The notes beneath the pieces were generated by a model. That model did not search any database and was not told the DNA's origin. It worked only from the letters and a program-made list of their open reading frames with translations. Source: Lasiosphaeria ovina (Eukaryota; Ascomycota; Sordariomycetes; Sordariales; Lasiosphaeriaceae). Taken from it: 64,000 bases of DNA. Shown here piece after piece: positions 1-10,772 of this stretch (positions are counted from its first letter, which is position 1; each line of letters begins with the position of its first letter). Made by a program: the position numbers and the translations under genes. Where the stretch lies: positions 186,001 to 250,000 of the forward strand of contig JAULSN010000016.1 of the NCBI GenBank assembly GCA_033439765.1, read 5' to 3'.

Positions 1-1427
1 ACAAGAACATGCCCGGCGTGATCATGGCGGCCGCGCGCCACAACCGGCCCTTCGTCATGATCTACGGCGGCACCATCCGCAAGGGCCACTCCAAGCTCCT
101 CGACAAGGACATCAACATCACCACGTGCTACGAGGCCGCCGGCGCCTTCGCCTACAACAAACTAACCACCAAGTGCAAGAGCGGCCCCGGCGCGGCCGCC
201 ACGCCGTCCGACGTCATGACCGACATCGAGCGGCACGCCTGCCCCAGCGCCGGCGCCTGCGGCGGCATGTACACGGCCAACACCATGGCCACGGCCATCG
301 AGGCCATGGGCCTGTCGCTGCCGGGCTCGTCGTCGTACCCGGCCACGTCGCCCGAGAAGAGCCGCGAGTGCGAGCGCGCCGCCGAGGCCGTCCGCACGTG
401 CATGGAGAAGGACATCCGGCCGCGCGACCTGCTGACGCGCGCCGCCTTCGAGAACGCCCTCGTGCTCACCATGGTGCTCGGCGGCAGCACCAACGGCGTG
501 CTGCACTTCCTGGCCATGGCCAGCACGGCCGACGTGGCGCTGACCCTCGACGACGTGGCGCGCACGTCGAACCGCACGCCGTTCCTGGCCAACCTGGCGC
601 CGTCGGGCCGCTTCCTCATGGAGGACCTGTACGAGGTCGGCGGCACGCCGTCGGTGCTCAAGCTGCTCATCGCGGCGGGCATGGTCGACGGCTCCGTCAT
701 GACGGTGACGGGGCGCACGCTCGCCGACAACGTGGCCTCGTGGCCGTCGCTGGACCCGGGCCAGACGCTGATCCGGCCCCTGTCGGACCCCATCAAGCCG
801 TCGGGCCACATCCGCGTGCTGCACGGCAACCTGTCGCCGGGCGGCGCCGTGGCCAAGATCACGGGCAAGGAGGGCCTGTCGTTCACGGGGCGCGCGCGCG
901 TCTTCGACAAGGAGCAGCGGCTCAACGACGCGCTGGCGCGCGGCGCCATCCGCCCCGACGACGGCAACCAGGTGCTGGTAGTGCGGTACGAGGGGCCCAG
1001 GGGCGGCCCCGGCATGCCCGAGCAGCTGCAGGCCAGCGCGGCCATCATGGGCGCGGGGCTGGCGGGCTGCGTGGCGCTGGTGACCGACGGCCGGTACAGC
1101 GGCGCGAGCCACGGCTTCATCGTCGGCCACGTCGTGCCCGAGGCCGCCGTCGGCGGCAACATCGCTCTCGTGCGCGACGGCGACACCATCACCATCGACG
1201 CCGTCGCCAACCGCATCGACGTCGTCGCCGTGGTGGGAGGAACAGCCGACGCCGACGCCACCGCCGAGGATGCCGCTGCTGCTGTCGAGCGCGAGCTCGA
1301 GCGCAGGCGCGCCGAGTGGACGCCGCCCAAGATGGCGCCCGTCCGTGGCGTGCTCGCAAAGTACGCCCGCCTTGTCAGTGACGCTTCCCACGGCGCCGTC
1401 ACCGACATTGGCGAGTCCGCCTGGTAG
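1..1427 (+). CDS. Dihydroxy-acid dehydratase (ILV3/IlvD family), 5'-truncated by window edge
   Basis: ILVD/EDD-family enzyme; these dehydrate 2,3-dihydroxy acids to 2-keto acids in valine/isoleucine (and pantothenate) synthesis using a [2Fe-2S] cluster, usually in mitochondria. The window opens inside the family's CDKxxPG motif: bases 1-2 finish a codon (probably Asp), followed by Lys-Asn-Met-Pro-Gly, so the first cluster cysteine and the targeting peptide lie upstream. The second cluster-cysteine motif [12 protein letters not shown] is at 258-293, GGSTNG near 480, and DGRYSG with GHVVPEA near 1085-1150. The last motif carries the serine proposed as general base in this family. About 473 codons are visible without introns, ending TAG at 1425-1427. 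No frame damage is seen. Fungi often have several paralogs, and I cannot tell whether this is the biosynthetic ILV3 or an accessory copy. Family call is secure. Confidence 0.95.
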   Translation, partial: KNMPGVIMAAARHNRPFVMIYGGTIRKGHSKLLDKDINITTCYEAAGAFAYNKLTTKCKSGPGAAATPSDVMTDIERHACPSAGACGGMYTANTMATAIEAMGLSLPGSSSYPATSPEKSRECERAAEAVRTCMEKDIRPRDLLTRAAFENALVLTMVLGGSTNGVLHFLAMASTADVALTLDDVARTSNRTPFLANLAPSGRFLMEDLYEVGGTPSVLKLLIAAGMVDGSVMTVTGRTLADNVASWPSLDPGQTLIRPLSDPIKPSGHIRVLHGNLSPGGAVAKITGKEGLSFTGRARVFDKEQRLNDALARGAIRPDDGNQVLVVRYEGPRGGPGMPEQLQASAAIMGAGLAGCVALVTDGRYSGASHGFIVGHVVPEAAVGGNIALVRDGDTITIDAVANRIDVVAVVGGTADADATAEDAAAAVERELERRRAEWTPPKMAPVRGVLAKYARLVSDASHGAVTDIGESAW

Positions 1428-2753
1428 GTTTGTGGGGGTGCTGGCTGGGTTGGCGTTTGGGAAAGTTTTCGTTTTTTTTTTTGTGGGAGGGGAGGGGCTG
1501 GGACGGAGGCGGCTATAAAAAAGGGAGAGGGGAATTGGTTGGTTGTTACAGGCCTTTTTCTTTTCTTTTGTAACTAGAGGTTATTAGAGGGATATGTTAC
1601 TGCTTTGCCCCATTTGCACCCAGCATTTGACCCGAATCGACCACGTATCGACCGGTACATGCTTCCCATGCCTTGGTTTTTATCTCCTTGGAATTTCCCG
1701 AAATGTCTGAGACGTCTGCCGCGGTGACAGATGCAGCGAGGACCCCTTAGAATGTGTGCAATAATTTCTGCGCTCGGAAAAAGTATCAACGCCTCGATAT
1801 TCGCATCTTAACCAAGCCTAGCTATCTCATGCTGAGCTCCATCCAAGCAGAGTATAGTTTCTACTAGAGGAATGGCAAGAAAAAGGCAATGACCCCTTTT
1901 GTGAAACCATGTAATTCGTGTTTACATGTTGCTCGAGACATCGGGTTATCCCAAGCACGAGGTAGGCGACCGACAGAGACGCAAGGCAAATACACATTCA
2001 CGTTACACCAGAACCCAAAGTTTGATCAAGAGCGCCATAGCTATCCACCCCAGGCAAGCATTTCACAAGCATTTAGGTAGGTACGTAGGTTTGTATTGTA
2101 TTGTACTGTTGCTGCATGCAAGCCAAAACCATCCATACAATGAACCGACGACCCAAGAGCCCCAAACCTCCATTCAATTCCATGCTGCCTATAATAATAA
2201 TATTACCAGAGAGCCAGACAAACACACAAAAAGACTCGACTCCAACGACAAACAAAGGCGCGCCCCCGAACCAACGAACGCTCTCTCTATGGGATTAACA
2301 ATATAATATGCTGCTGCTGCTGCCGCTGCTGTCGCTGCAGCAATCGCAACGAGGTGCGGTGCGGCGGTGCGTGGCGCAAAAACAAGAAAAATCCACTCTG
2401 TAGGGACAAACGATGAAAACCTAGGACAAGATATATATGACATGGCCAGTCCCAGACGCAGCCGCCATGACGCACGCGTGGGCTGCTGCAAAAAAGACAG
2501 CCGCGACAAGAAAAAAAATTAACCATAGAGTACCCTAAGCAGAAATACAACACCAAAAGCAAGGTTTAAAACCCCCATGCAATTGTTTTTATTCACGTAA
2601 ACGGTAATACAAGAAGAGACCAGGGTTTTCAAGACAGCAGGCGCGCCAGAGACAGAGCGGAAGAGATAGACGTGGACTCATGGGTGTGTCGTGATAGCAG
2701 CGGCGCGATATAGCTGTGGGTCAGGCCAGGCCGGGCCGTCGGAGGCCGGTTTG
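1428..2753. other. Intergenic, convergent 3' ends
   Basis: This 1.3-kb gap lies between two converging genes. It holds pyrimidine-rich and A-rich runs consistent with 3' UTRs. A TATAAAAA string at 1513-1520 follows the dehydratase stop. I see no supportable gene; the open frames here are short and have low-complexity or shadow composition. Confidence 0.6.
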
Positions 2754-4537
2754 TTATGGCGTGGCCCATCCGCCCGCCACGTCGACCCACTCGGCCAGGC
2801 AGCTGCCCTCCTTGCCCTCGACGTCGACAATGTCTGTGTCGCAGCGGCAGCGGCAGCCGACGCCGTTCTCCTTGGGCGGGTCGAACTCGTCCCAGTACTT
2901 GTCCTCGTCCCGTCGCTTGCGCTCGTCCAGCGTCGTCTTCTCCAGGTATGGGTCGCGCGGGAGCTGGCGTGCCGGCGCGTTGGCCGGGCAGTGCTGGATT
3001 GTGGTGTGGCGATAGCCAAAATCGCGGAAGTAGTGGATGTCGCGGGGCGAGAGGAGAGCGCCGGCGGCGAGGGAGTGGATGGGTGCGTCGCCCCACTGGA
3101 GCGTCACAGGTTAGTGTCGCCGTCCAAAGCACAATAAAGGAAGAGCACGCAGGGCCATGATGACGTACCCGCTCCATCCAAAAACCGCCGCTGCGGTCCA
3201 TGACCTGGAAGAAATCCTCGTATTCCTTGCTCCGGAAGAAGTCAAGGCGGGCAATCTCAAAGTTGGACCAGAAATGGCACATGTTGTACTTCTCGCCCTC
3301 CATGGCCTCGTAGTCGATCTCGGGCAGGCCGTTGCGGCCGGGCTCGCTGCGCAGAATCTCTTCGGGCAGGGGCGCCTTGTAGTTGGGGTCGTCCTCGGGC
3401 ACCTCGGGCTCCTTGTCCGGCTGCGGCTCGACAAACATCTCCCACAGGCCCTTGGAAGTCAGGTTGTTCATGCGCTTGTATGCCGATGCGTAGCGGAAGA
3501 TGTTGGGAACTGTCTCGCGCAGTTCCTTGACAGCGATGGTAAATCCATACGTCTTGTTTCTTTCGATCATGGCCATGAAGGGGTCACTATTTATCTGTCA
3601 GTAAACCCGCGATGGGCTCGCTGGGTTGAGGGGCGCATACTATGTAATGTCGCAGAAGTACTTGATCTCGGGCTCCAAGCGCCAGTACCACTCGTACTTT
3701 TGCAGAAGCTCATGTTTGAAGAAGAAGCTGCGGCACTGTTAGCGTCACCGGCAATTGAGGGTAAGGAATATGTCAAGGCGCACCCCGAGTAAAAGCGGCA
3801 CATGGCATGGTAGCTCTCCATGCCGCCGTACATGACGGCGGCGTCTCCCTGCTTGGCAATGCCCTCCTTGGCGACCTTGGGGTCGACCCAGTCAGGGAAG
3901 CCCCACATCTCGGGACCGACCTTGCCGAACTCGACAGACGATGAGGTGTAGTTCTTGACGGTCTCCTTGAAGGTCGAGTTGAAGTCGCCATCGTTGAGGA
4001 AGACGTAGGGGTAGTGGTACCATCGGTTGAAGTGGCGCTCGATCGACTTGATGGACTGTATCACGCCTTCCAATTCCGAGTTCCGCGCGAGCACGACAAA
4101 CGCTGCGTTGGCTTTCGGCTTGGTCGGGTCTGGCACATCGCAGCCCGTGACAAAGACTGAGTCGTACTTTTCACTGATCTTTCTACATCCGGAAAGGTGG
4201 TCAGCACCACGTTAAAACTTCGGTTCACCTCCCCCAAGACGTTGACCGACCTTATCGCGGGCGGGGCGCCGGCGGGCATGAGCATGTGCCCAGGAGAGCT
4301 GGGGTGCTTGACAAAGAGCACCAGTATTAAGATGACAACAATGCAGGGGAAAAGAACGACGATGCCAAGAGGCACCGAGATGCTCGAGTTGCCTCTTAAC
4401 CTCAGCGGCCTCCTAAGGTAGGCGAGGCGCGACTCTATTGTCCTCCGCGGCTTATTCCTCTTCTTCTCGTCCATGAGTGGGAGTTGGGGACGCCTCCGGG
4501 CGGGAACGAATTTCCCGGCTCGGCGGAGGAGATCCAT
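2754..4537 (-). CDS. GT15 alpha-1,2-mannosyltransferase (KRE2/MNT1/KTR family)
   Basis: Golgi type II membrane glycosyltransferase that adds alpha-1,2-mannose from GDP-mannose to O- and N-linked glycans. Inferred exons (minus strand, 5' to 3'): 4537-4251, 4182-3784, 3727-3641, 3586-3169, 3095-2754, giving 510 aa. All four introns (68, 56, 54, 73 nt) keep frame and have GT/AG ends. A short basic cytosolic tail precedes one membrane anchor at about residues 55-77. The GT15 signature follows: Tyr-Trp-Arg-Leu-Glu-Pro with a CDITYD segment (metal/donor region), NKTYGFTI, and YNMCHFWSNFEI, whose Glu (about residue 368) matches the proposed nucleophile, then a WGDAP segment. The C-terminus is rich in Cys and acidic residues. 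A second in-frame ATG at 4474 (MDEKKRN) could be the true start; the upstream ATG at 4537 is chosen because it is the first. The first intron donor (GTCGGT) is weak. Confidence 0.92.
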
Positions 4538-6113
4538 GGCGATGGACTCCAAGGGAGAGATGTCGGGGTTGGTGGTGTGTTCGTCGCTGTGGATATGCGC
4601 GCACGAGTGGCACGAGGAAGGGAGGTATTAGGTGTCGCGATGGGCGACTGCGGGAGTTGCAATCGCGAATGCAGTGCGTTGAACGGAATCCTCCGCAATC
4701 GTTGCCGTCTGGTTATCGAGGGGCGTAGCGGTGCGACAAATCAAAAGGGGCCGGCTGAGCCGCCGGGAGAGAAAAAGGATGTCACCGACAAAGTCCGATC
4801 CCGAAATGACAGACGCGAGAAGCGAGCGGCAGGGAATAAAAGATTCCCTCTGAGTCGAGTCGAGTCGAGGCCGAGGGAGGCGGCCGGAGGGAGGCGTATC
4901 GGTTTGTCGCTTGGGCCTCGTTACGCGTCAGGGACAGGGCCGAGATGGCGAGAATGGGCCACGCTGCGGTGGGACCAAGGCTGCTGCGATTGAACCGCGT
5001 TACGCAGGGTGCAAGCCGGAGCGAGTCTGGCCAGGCAACATGGACGCCAAGGCCAATCTTGATCCGGCGTGAGCGCGCGGGCGTGGATGCGTTCAATTGC
5101 CGTCGTTGATCGTGTTTGTCGGAAAGATCTGACCGGACAGCGTTGGCGTTGGGTGAAGAAGCGCAGAACCTGCTTCAATCTAGCCCATTTGCCCTCCGCC
5201 AAAAATTGTTAGGGGCATTGGCAGCAAGACGCAGTGAGGCGTGGGCGAGCCAATCAGCCGACGAACAGCCTGAAGCCCCCCTGCCAGGGACGGCGTGGGA
5301 CAAGATTACCGCATCCGCTGGTTACAGGATGCTCCTGTCGGCCTGGCGCCAGCTGCAAACGGCTATTCAAACCCCATGCGATTACAAATGAGTGGGCCGT
5401 GCCGAATCATCTGCCAGCTGTCATCCGTTGTCCACAACCCAACCCAGCTTCCCATGCTCGAGCCAAGCCACGCTTCCAGGTTACCACGGGCGGTCTCGGC
5501 CTTGCACAAGTGCCGGGTCGGGGGTCGGGTCTGGTCTGGGCAGGGCAATTGAGATGAGATCGGGCGGCGCGACTGGATTCGTGAGCCAATCAAATTTACC
5601 AAAACAACCCAGGTAGTGCAAGATTGTTCAACTCCCCTTGATCTTGCCACTGGAAAGGGGTTCAGTGCGTTCGATAGCTTTGCAACGGAGAGAAGCCTTT
5701 AAACGGCAAGCACGATGAAGGCTCGAAACAACCAGGCCCACTCCTTCAGAAAGCATAATTTTAGTGCGAGCAGCAAAATCAAAGAACGAGATGCCCAAAT
5801 TGCGCAAGCGTGTCTAGCTGGCCCGCCAACTGCCAACAGACGCAAATGCATTGCGTGGCCATCACCAACTTAGGCTTGGCGCAGGATTACGTAGGTCTGC
5901 AAACGACTTTTTTTATCGAACAGCAGAAAAAGGAAACAGTAATCAGAAAACATTCTTAATCAGTAAGTAAGTTTTAGGGAAAAGAAGCATAGGAGGATTG
6001 CAACGTCACGTCCAATATCATTGGAGTCCTGCTGTCAAAGATTGGAATTTCCGTGTGCATCTAGAACTAGACACCGCTTCACGTGAAGGCATGCCGACTG
6101 CCTTGTACCCTAA
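4538..6113. other. Intergenic region upstream of the mannosyltransferase
   Basis: About 1.6 kb separates the mannosyltransferase start from the kinase relic. The part nearest the gene is presumably its promoter and 5' UTR. Short open frames occur (for example near 5116-5391 on the plus strand) but have no recognisable domain, coding composition or splice structure. Nothing else is seen. Confidence 0.5.
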
Positions 6114-6744
6114 TTATTCACTGTCATGTCGGGTATTGAACCAGCCGGGACGCTGAATCTCGGCGGGTGTCGCGCGCTCCTCGGGCTTCCAGCAGAATAT
6201 CTTGAGCGGGAGGTCGTGCAGCTCGTCAATCTCGGGGAACGGGGCCCCATTTTACTCTTGATTTCCGCGCGGTGCTCCTGCAACCGCGCCTTGTCCTCCA
6301 CTTTGTCATAGGTCCGGGGAAACCCCTCGGTGTAGCCGTGTTGTCGTTTCACTGCGTCTTTGGTCCTAATGGTGCAGGGAACCAGCTCGTCGCCCCAGCA
6401 GCGCCCTCGTCGTCGTAGCTAGCGCCGTGGGGGCAATTGGCGGAACCGAACCCGGATTTCTTCAAGTCCCCGCGGAATGCGAGCGGCATGGGCTCCATGG
6501 TGAGCTCCATGTTTTGCAGCGCGCTAATGGAGGTGTTGTCGAGGTCGTAGCCATAGAAGGGCCGGTTCCCCAGCCGCACTTCCATCATGGAGCAGCCGAG
6601 GGCCCAGACATCGATATCACCGTCCGCAGGCATGTGTCCGTATATGAACTCGGGTTCCGCGTTTGGCTCTTGGCTCTGCTCAGGCTGGTGATAGGGCTCC
6701 GAAGACGCCCTCGACGTCGTTACTGATGAGGTATGAGATGTCAT
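6114..6744 (-). pseudogene. Protein kinase C-lobe relic, truncated and frameshifted
   Basis: Reading the minus strand, three successive frames encode pieces of a eukaryotic protein kinase C-lobe. The first (6744-6349) has DIDVWALGCSMMEV, the helix F Asp-x-Trp-x-x-Gly-Cys signature, after an ill-conserved leader. The second (6352 downward) has GFPRTYDKVEDKARLQEH. The third (about 6250-6114) has a PFPEIDELHDL piece, then KPEERATPAEI and a terminal Trp-Phe, the end of a kinase domain, with stop TAA at 6114-6116. The change between frames two and three is one base in the GGGGCCCC run near 6246-6253 and cannot be an intron. The whole N-lobe and catalytic loop (HRD, DFG) are missing. The pieces resemble the SRPK-like accessory kinases common in filamentous ascomycetes, but subfamily assignment is weak. 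It is not expected to be active. Confidence 0.75.
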
Positions 6745-7700
6745 GGGTGCTTATTGTTGGAGAATCGAAGAATTGAACCAAGTTAGGCCCGCAAGGGGTG
6801 TGCGTTTCTGGGTGATGTTGCGACAGGGGAGAGAATGGTCGGCAGTTCAGGCTTGAGCCGCGGGGTTCGAGCCCCTGTTTCGCAGCGAAATGGGAGCATA
6901 GGTTTCAAAACAAGGGCAAAGCTTGGGGCCAAGCTGGGATGATAATGGCGTGGGAAACTGGAAAGAGAGACTGATAGGCCGCGGGTCTGGTTGTGGACAG
7001 AATCCGAAGCAGAGCTCCTTGTTGCCTGAACTACTGCCTGTTTAGATATTGTCCAGGCTGTTTCTCTTTCTTTCCTAACGGCCTAGGCGGTCGCAAAAAT
7101 CCCATAGCCTGTTGGTCAACGACTTTCTTCTAGGTGTTCATAAAAGATCTCTTGTACGACCAAGCATGTGCCTCGCCGGCCATAATAGAATTGCCGGTGC
7201 ATTAAGAGATCAAGTGGATATCTGTCGCCGACAAAATCTGGAACTAGTACCAGGAAGCCCAGTTGATCAAAAAACAATGTATGCAACAGTTCTAAATGCC
7301 GGACCAGTTCCTTTGTCTAACTATTGAAGACACTCAAGCTTGAAGTTCAGTTGTGTTATTCAATCTTCGTCCTCGAATGTGCTTGTCCCACGCACGAGTG
7401 GTCTTGAATAACTTTATTATTTCACTCTCAGTAGTGCGATGCATGGTGAATGTAAAAGAATAGCTTTGTTATTTCACTCTCAGTAGTGCGATGAATTGTG
7501 AATATTAAAAAGTCTGAATCTCCACCGAGGTGGTCTGGTGAGCTGGCACATCTTGTCAATATCGCAGTACCTGTCACGACGCGTTTACACGATATTAGCA
7601 GCTACTACGTCCCCGGTGGGACCCAATTTATATTATTCTCCTGCTCATTTGGCTATCACTCTCCTGCACCTTCGTCACCGGTACCTTGTCAGCAGACAAC
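6745..7700. other. Intergenic, contains a short tandem duplication
   Basis: About 1 kb without a supportable gene. The only structure seen is the 52-bp direct repeat listed at 7406-7510, which lies in the likely promoter of the ORF starting at 7701. Confidence 0.5.
7406..7510. repeat. Tandem direct repeat, 2 x about 52 bp
   Basis: Unit 1 (7406-7457) and unit 2 (7458-7510) both begin GAATARCTTTRTTATTTCAC, share the 24-base core from TTATTTCAC to GCGATG, and end in TGTGAAT/GGTGAAT followed by A-rich sequence. They differ at a handful of positions. The repeat lies about 200 bp upstream of the ATG at 7701. Confidence 0.85.
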
Positions 7701-8270
7701 ATGCCCCGTGGTTCCATGACCAAGACGCCCTATGTGATCGGCATGACTCTGGGCGGGCGCGGGATCAAGGTTTCACGCAAAAGAATAGTTCAGTCGGTTG
7801 GCTCGAGAACTCTGACGGATCCGCAAGTTGCGTTTCTCGACCAGATTCCGCCAGAACAAAGCATGCTCAACTCACAAGTGGCCGTTGCAAAGCAACTTGC
7901 TATTGCCCATTGCCAAAGGTGCGTCCTGATCCGCGGACCACCCCATCCCACAAAACTTGTTCACGATGCCGAGGGCAACCGCATCCCCACGTCGTGGAGC
8001 GATGACATATCCAAATTCGAAACGGAGGAGGATGACCTCCACCTCACCCTCTGGATGGGAGTCTCGGCTAAAAGGATCCACCTCGCCGCACACATGTACG
8101 TGCAAGAGACGCGCGATGCCAACGGCAACGAGATCGTGAAGCTCATGGACAACCCCCAAACCCAGCGGAAGCATGCGCCCGAGGGGTGTGCCAATGTCGG
8201 CCCTGTGGATTTCTGGCTGACCAAGAAAACATTTCCTGAGACGGGGAAATGCTGGCAGCAAACCAAGTAA
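7701..8270 (+). CDS. Hypothetical protein, 189 aa
   Basis: Intronless open frame starting at ATG 7701 (MPRGSMTKTPYVIG) and ending TAA 8268-8270. I do not recognise the family. The protein has a Gly-rich N-terminus, a CQRC pair in the middle, an acidic patch (KFETEEDD), and a C-terminal half with WMGVSAKRIHLAAHMYVQE that looks like ordinary alpha/beta coding sequence. There is no signal peptide or membrane segment. It converges with the coiled-coil gene whose stop lies at 8370, about 100 bp away. A GTAAGA donor overlaps the stop, and a 51-nt intron (8267-8317) could extend the frame to 8537. That exon would be antisense to a well-supported exon of the neighbour, so the short form is preferred. 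Confidence 0.5.
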   Translation: MPRGSMTKTPYVIGMTLGGRGIKVSRKRIVQSVGSRTLTDPQVAFLDQIPPEQSMLNSQVAVAKQLAIAHCQRCVLIRGPPHPTKLVHDAEGNRIPTSWSDDISKFETEEDDLHLTLWMGVSAKRIHLAAHMYVQETRDANGNEIVKLMDNPQTQRKHAPEGCANVGPVDFWLTKKTFPETGKCWQQTK

Positions 8271-8369
8271 GAAACCCATCTGTCCCTGGATTTGACCGTG
8301 ATAGTATACTTCCCTAGGAGCCCCTCTCAAAGACCCTCGTCAGGCCAGAGGCTCACGCTCACCATCTTC

Positions 8370-9919
8370 TTAACCTTTAGTGGACGAGGACGATATAAAG
8401 GGAGTATAGTCGGCCAGAAAGGTCTCGAAGGTCCACGGTTCGTCAACCTCCTTGACTGTCTGGACCGGTTGCAGCTTCGACGCAGAAGCTGGGGCTGGTT
8501 CAGAGGCTGGAGGAACGCAAGTAGACAGTTTCAATGAAGTCTTGGTCAGCCCTCACCGCTTCACAAACAAGGGGGCGCGAGCGTCAACAACCAAACACGC
8601 TCTGCAGGTTGCCCCGCAACAAAGTCAACAAAACCAAAAACAGAAAACGCGACGTACCAATCTCCAGCCGCCTGAGCTTCCCACAGACCCTCTTGACATC
8701 GCCCTGGTCCTTGTCCAGCAGCGCATCAACAATACGCGCCGTGGTGCTCAGCAGACGGGCCTGGGACGCAGGGCCGAGGGCGCCCGCGGCGGCCGTCTGG
8801 GTCTGCAGGTCGCGGGTCCACGCGGCGAACTCGTCGGAGCTCTCCTTGAGCGCCTGGTACTCGGCGAGGCGCTCGGCCACGAGGCCCTGCATCTGGCGCG
8901 AGCCTGCGCCCATCGCCCGCGCGCGCGCCAGCAGCTCGCGCGCGTCCCGCACGGCTGTGCTGAGCGTCTGTTTTTGTCGGGCGAGCGCGGCCGCTTCGGA
9001 CTGTAGGGATGACTGGCGCGTGCTGGCGGCTGAGATGGCGCCCTGCAGCCGTTCGCGGTTCTTGCGCATATCGCTGTAGGTTCGCGCGGGTTGGGTTAGG
9101 TCTGGTTACCTAGGGAGGGAAGAGGACGGGTAGGCTCGAACTGGAAGAGCTGAAAAGGGAAAGGGACGAGGTGGTGGGATAGAAAGAACGAGAGGAGTAA
9201 ACATACTACGCGGCGCCCTCCAAGGCGCCCGCGGCGATGAGCATGGGAGGGAAGACCAAGCCCATTCCCCAAGTGGCGACGCGAGCCTGGTTTCCCGCCC
9301 GCTTTCATGTCAGTAATTATACCATCTGACTTCCGGGAGAAACAGGGCAGCTACGCACCACGCGCATGGCGTCCCGGTTATTCTTCTTGCTCTTCATCTG
9401 CGCCTCCAGCGCGCTCAGTTCCTGCTGCGTTGCCGCGAGCGACTGGCTGGCCTGGTCCAGCTGCGTCTGCTTGCCGCCGAGGGAGCGGCCGGCGCGGTCG
9501 AGGGCGCTGGCGGCGCGCGTCGACAGCGACTCGAGCTTGGTGCGGATGGCGCCCAGCTCGCCGTGCATGTCGTCGCCCGTCTTCTTGATGGCCTCGACGC
9601 GCTCGAGCCCCGCGCTCGCCGCGCCGTGCAGCAGCGTGAACTGGGCGTCCATGTCCAGGAGATGTCGCTTGGCTAGGGCCTTCTTGGAGGCGTCGGCGGC
9701 AGACTGGTGGAACTCGAGGAGGCCGGCCAGGCGGCTGGTGCCCGTCTCGAGATAGAGCACGGTGCTCTCGACGGCGTCGACGCTGCTCTGCAGCTTGGCG
9801 AGCATGGCGCTGTGGTCCTCCTGGATGGTGGCCTTGGACTTGGTCTCGAACGCATCGAGACGTGCTTTGAGCTCGTTGAGATCCTTCTGGATCTGCTCAA
9901 CCTCGCTCTGAAGCGACAT
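8370..9919 (-). CDS. Coiled-coil protein with central hydrophobic segment, 397 aa
   Basis: Inferred exons (minus strand): 9919-9359, 9286-9207, 9073-8658, 8506-8370; 1,194 nt in frame with GTGCGT, GTATGT and GTACGT donors and AG acceptors. No family is recognised. Residues 1-186 are almost wholly helical heptad-like sequence rich in Ala, Leu, Gln, Lys and Glu, starting MSLQSEVEQIQKDLNEL. A single hydrophobic stretch follows at about 187-213 (WGMGLVFPPMLIAAGALEG), encoded mostly by the 80-nt exon 2. A second long helical region runs from about 215 to 350, then a Ser/Pro/acidic tail. There is no signal peptide. The layout of two long helical arms around one buried or inserting hydrophobic hairpin resembles alpha-helical pore-forming or membrane-remodelling proteins, but this is architecture only. 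It is divergently paired with the 738-aa coiled-coil gene at 10773. Confidence 0.8.
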
Positions 9920-10772
9920 GTTTGCGCTGGGCTGTCTGGCGGCGGGGAGTGTCGGATGCGTAGGTAAGCGGTGGTGTGCAAAGGAGGCGGCGGATCTGAC
10001 TCGCCAGAGAAATGGGGGTGGCCGCCGTGAGTGTCCCAACCGCGACTTATGCCGCCGTCCAGCCGGGCTGGAACTCACGCACCGGCAGCGAGGCTCTGCC
10101 TGTGACTCCCACGTGCTGTGGGAGATAAGGATGCGGCTGAAAAGAAGTGCGTGACGGGGGCTGATTATTCATTTATTGTCATGGTGGCTAATTCCGAAAT
10201 GGATGCCACACCAGTGCTGGCCAAGACCGTGGTTTTCCAACAAGGCTGTGGGCAAAGAACCCCCCGATCCTCACCGTGGGGTGGCTCACACAGCCACAAT
10301 GAAACCACAGCTGCAAAGGTCTAATTGAGTCAGCCGAACGTGGCACAGCATGGGGTTGCGGCCAATGTCGTTGGATTGTCCCCTCCGCCAAGCCCTCAGC
10401 TTTCCGAGTCACAGTTGATCGCCGATAGGAACTTCCAAACACGTGGCTGAAGGCCAAGTCGACCCGCGGCGCAAACTGCCCTGCCGCCTTGACTTTGACA
10501 TAAGCAAGCAGAAGACGGACAGAATCCCGAGGAACGTTGCAATGGAATCCCAGGAATCCCAGGAATCCCAGAGCCTCGCGACGCTGCCTTGGCTTCCGGC
10601 TTCACATAATTATGTATACGCGGCTTGCCCGGCCCGAGCCTAGTCTTGTCTGAGGCTGCCGTGTATCGCTATTCTTACCTTCATTTTAGTAACTACCACC
10701 TATCTGGATCAAAACAACCGCAACCCGAGTCCAACCCTTCCTTGCCTTGCCCTGGCACCAACACCAGCAGGC
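9920..10772. promoter_or_regulatory. Shared divergent promoter region of the coiled-coil pair
   Basis: An 853-bp interval lies between the two divergent start codons (9919 on minus, 10773 on plus), so it must hold both promoters. It contains three perfect head-to-tail copies of GGAATCCCA (10544-10570) and several CACGTG/CCAAT-like words. No gene is supportable in it. Confidence 0.6.
10544..10570. repeat. Three tandem copies of GGAATCCCA
   Basis: Three perfect adjacent copies of the 9-mer GGAATCCCA sit about 200 bp upstream of the 738-aa gene. This could be a clustered factor-binding site or simple slippage. Confidence 0.8.

Noticed and set aside
152..1408. Long antisense and frame-shifted ORFs over the dehydratase gene
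   Set aside because: GC-rich coding DNA yields long shadow frames; their His/Arg/Ala-rich products have no domains, while the sense frame has all family motifs.
5116..5391. 91-codon plus-strand frame upstream of the mannosyltransferase
   Set aside because: Opens on a non-ATG codon, has no recognisable feature and no conservation clue.
6862..6875. GGGGTTCGAGCCCC resembling a tRNA T-arm
   Set aside because: No matching acceptor, anticodon or D-arm could be placed around it on either strand.
8267..8537. Second exon for the gene at 7701 using a GTAAGA donor overlapping its stop
   Set aside because: The frame is open and the donor good, but the extra exon would be antisense to the well-supported last exon (8506-8370) of the coiled-coil gene, and its protein looks random.
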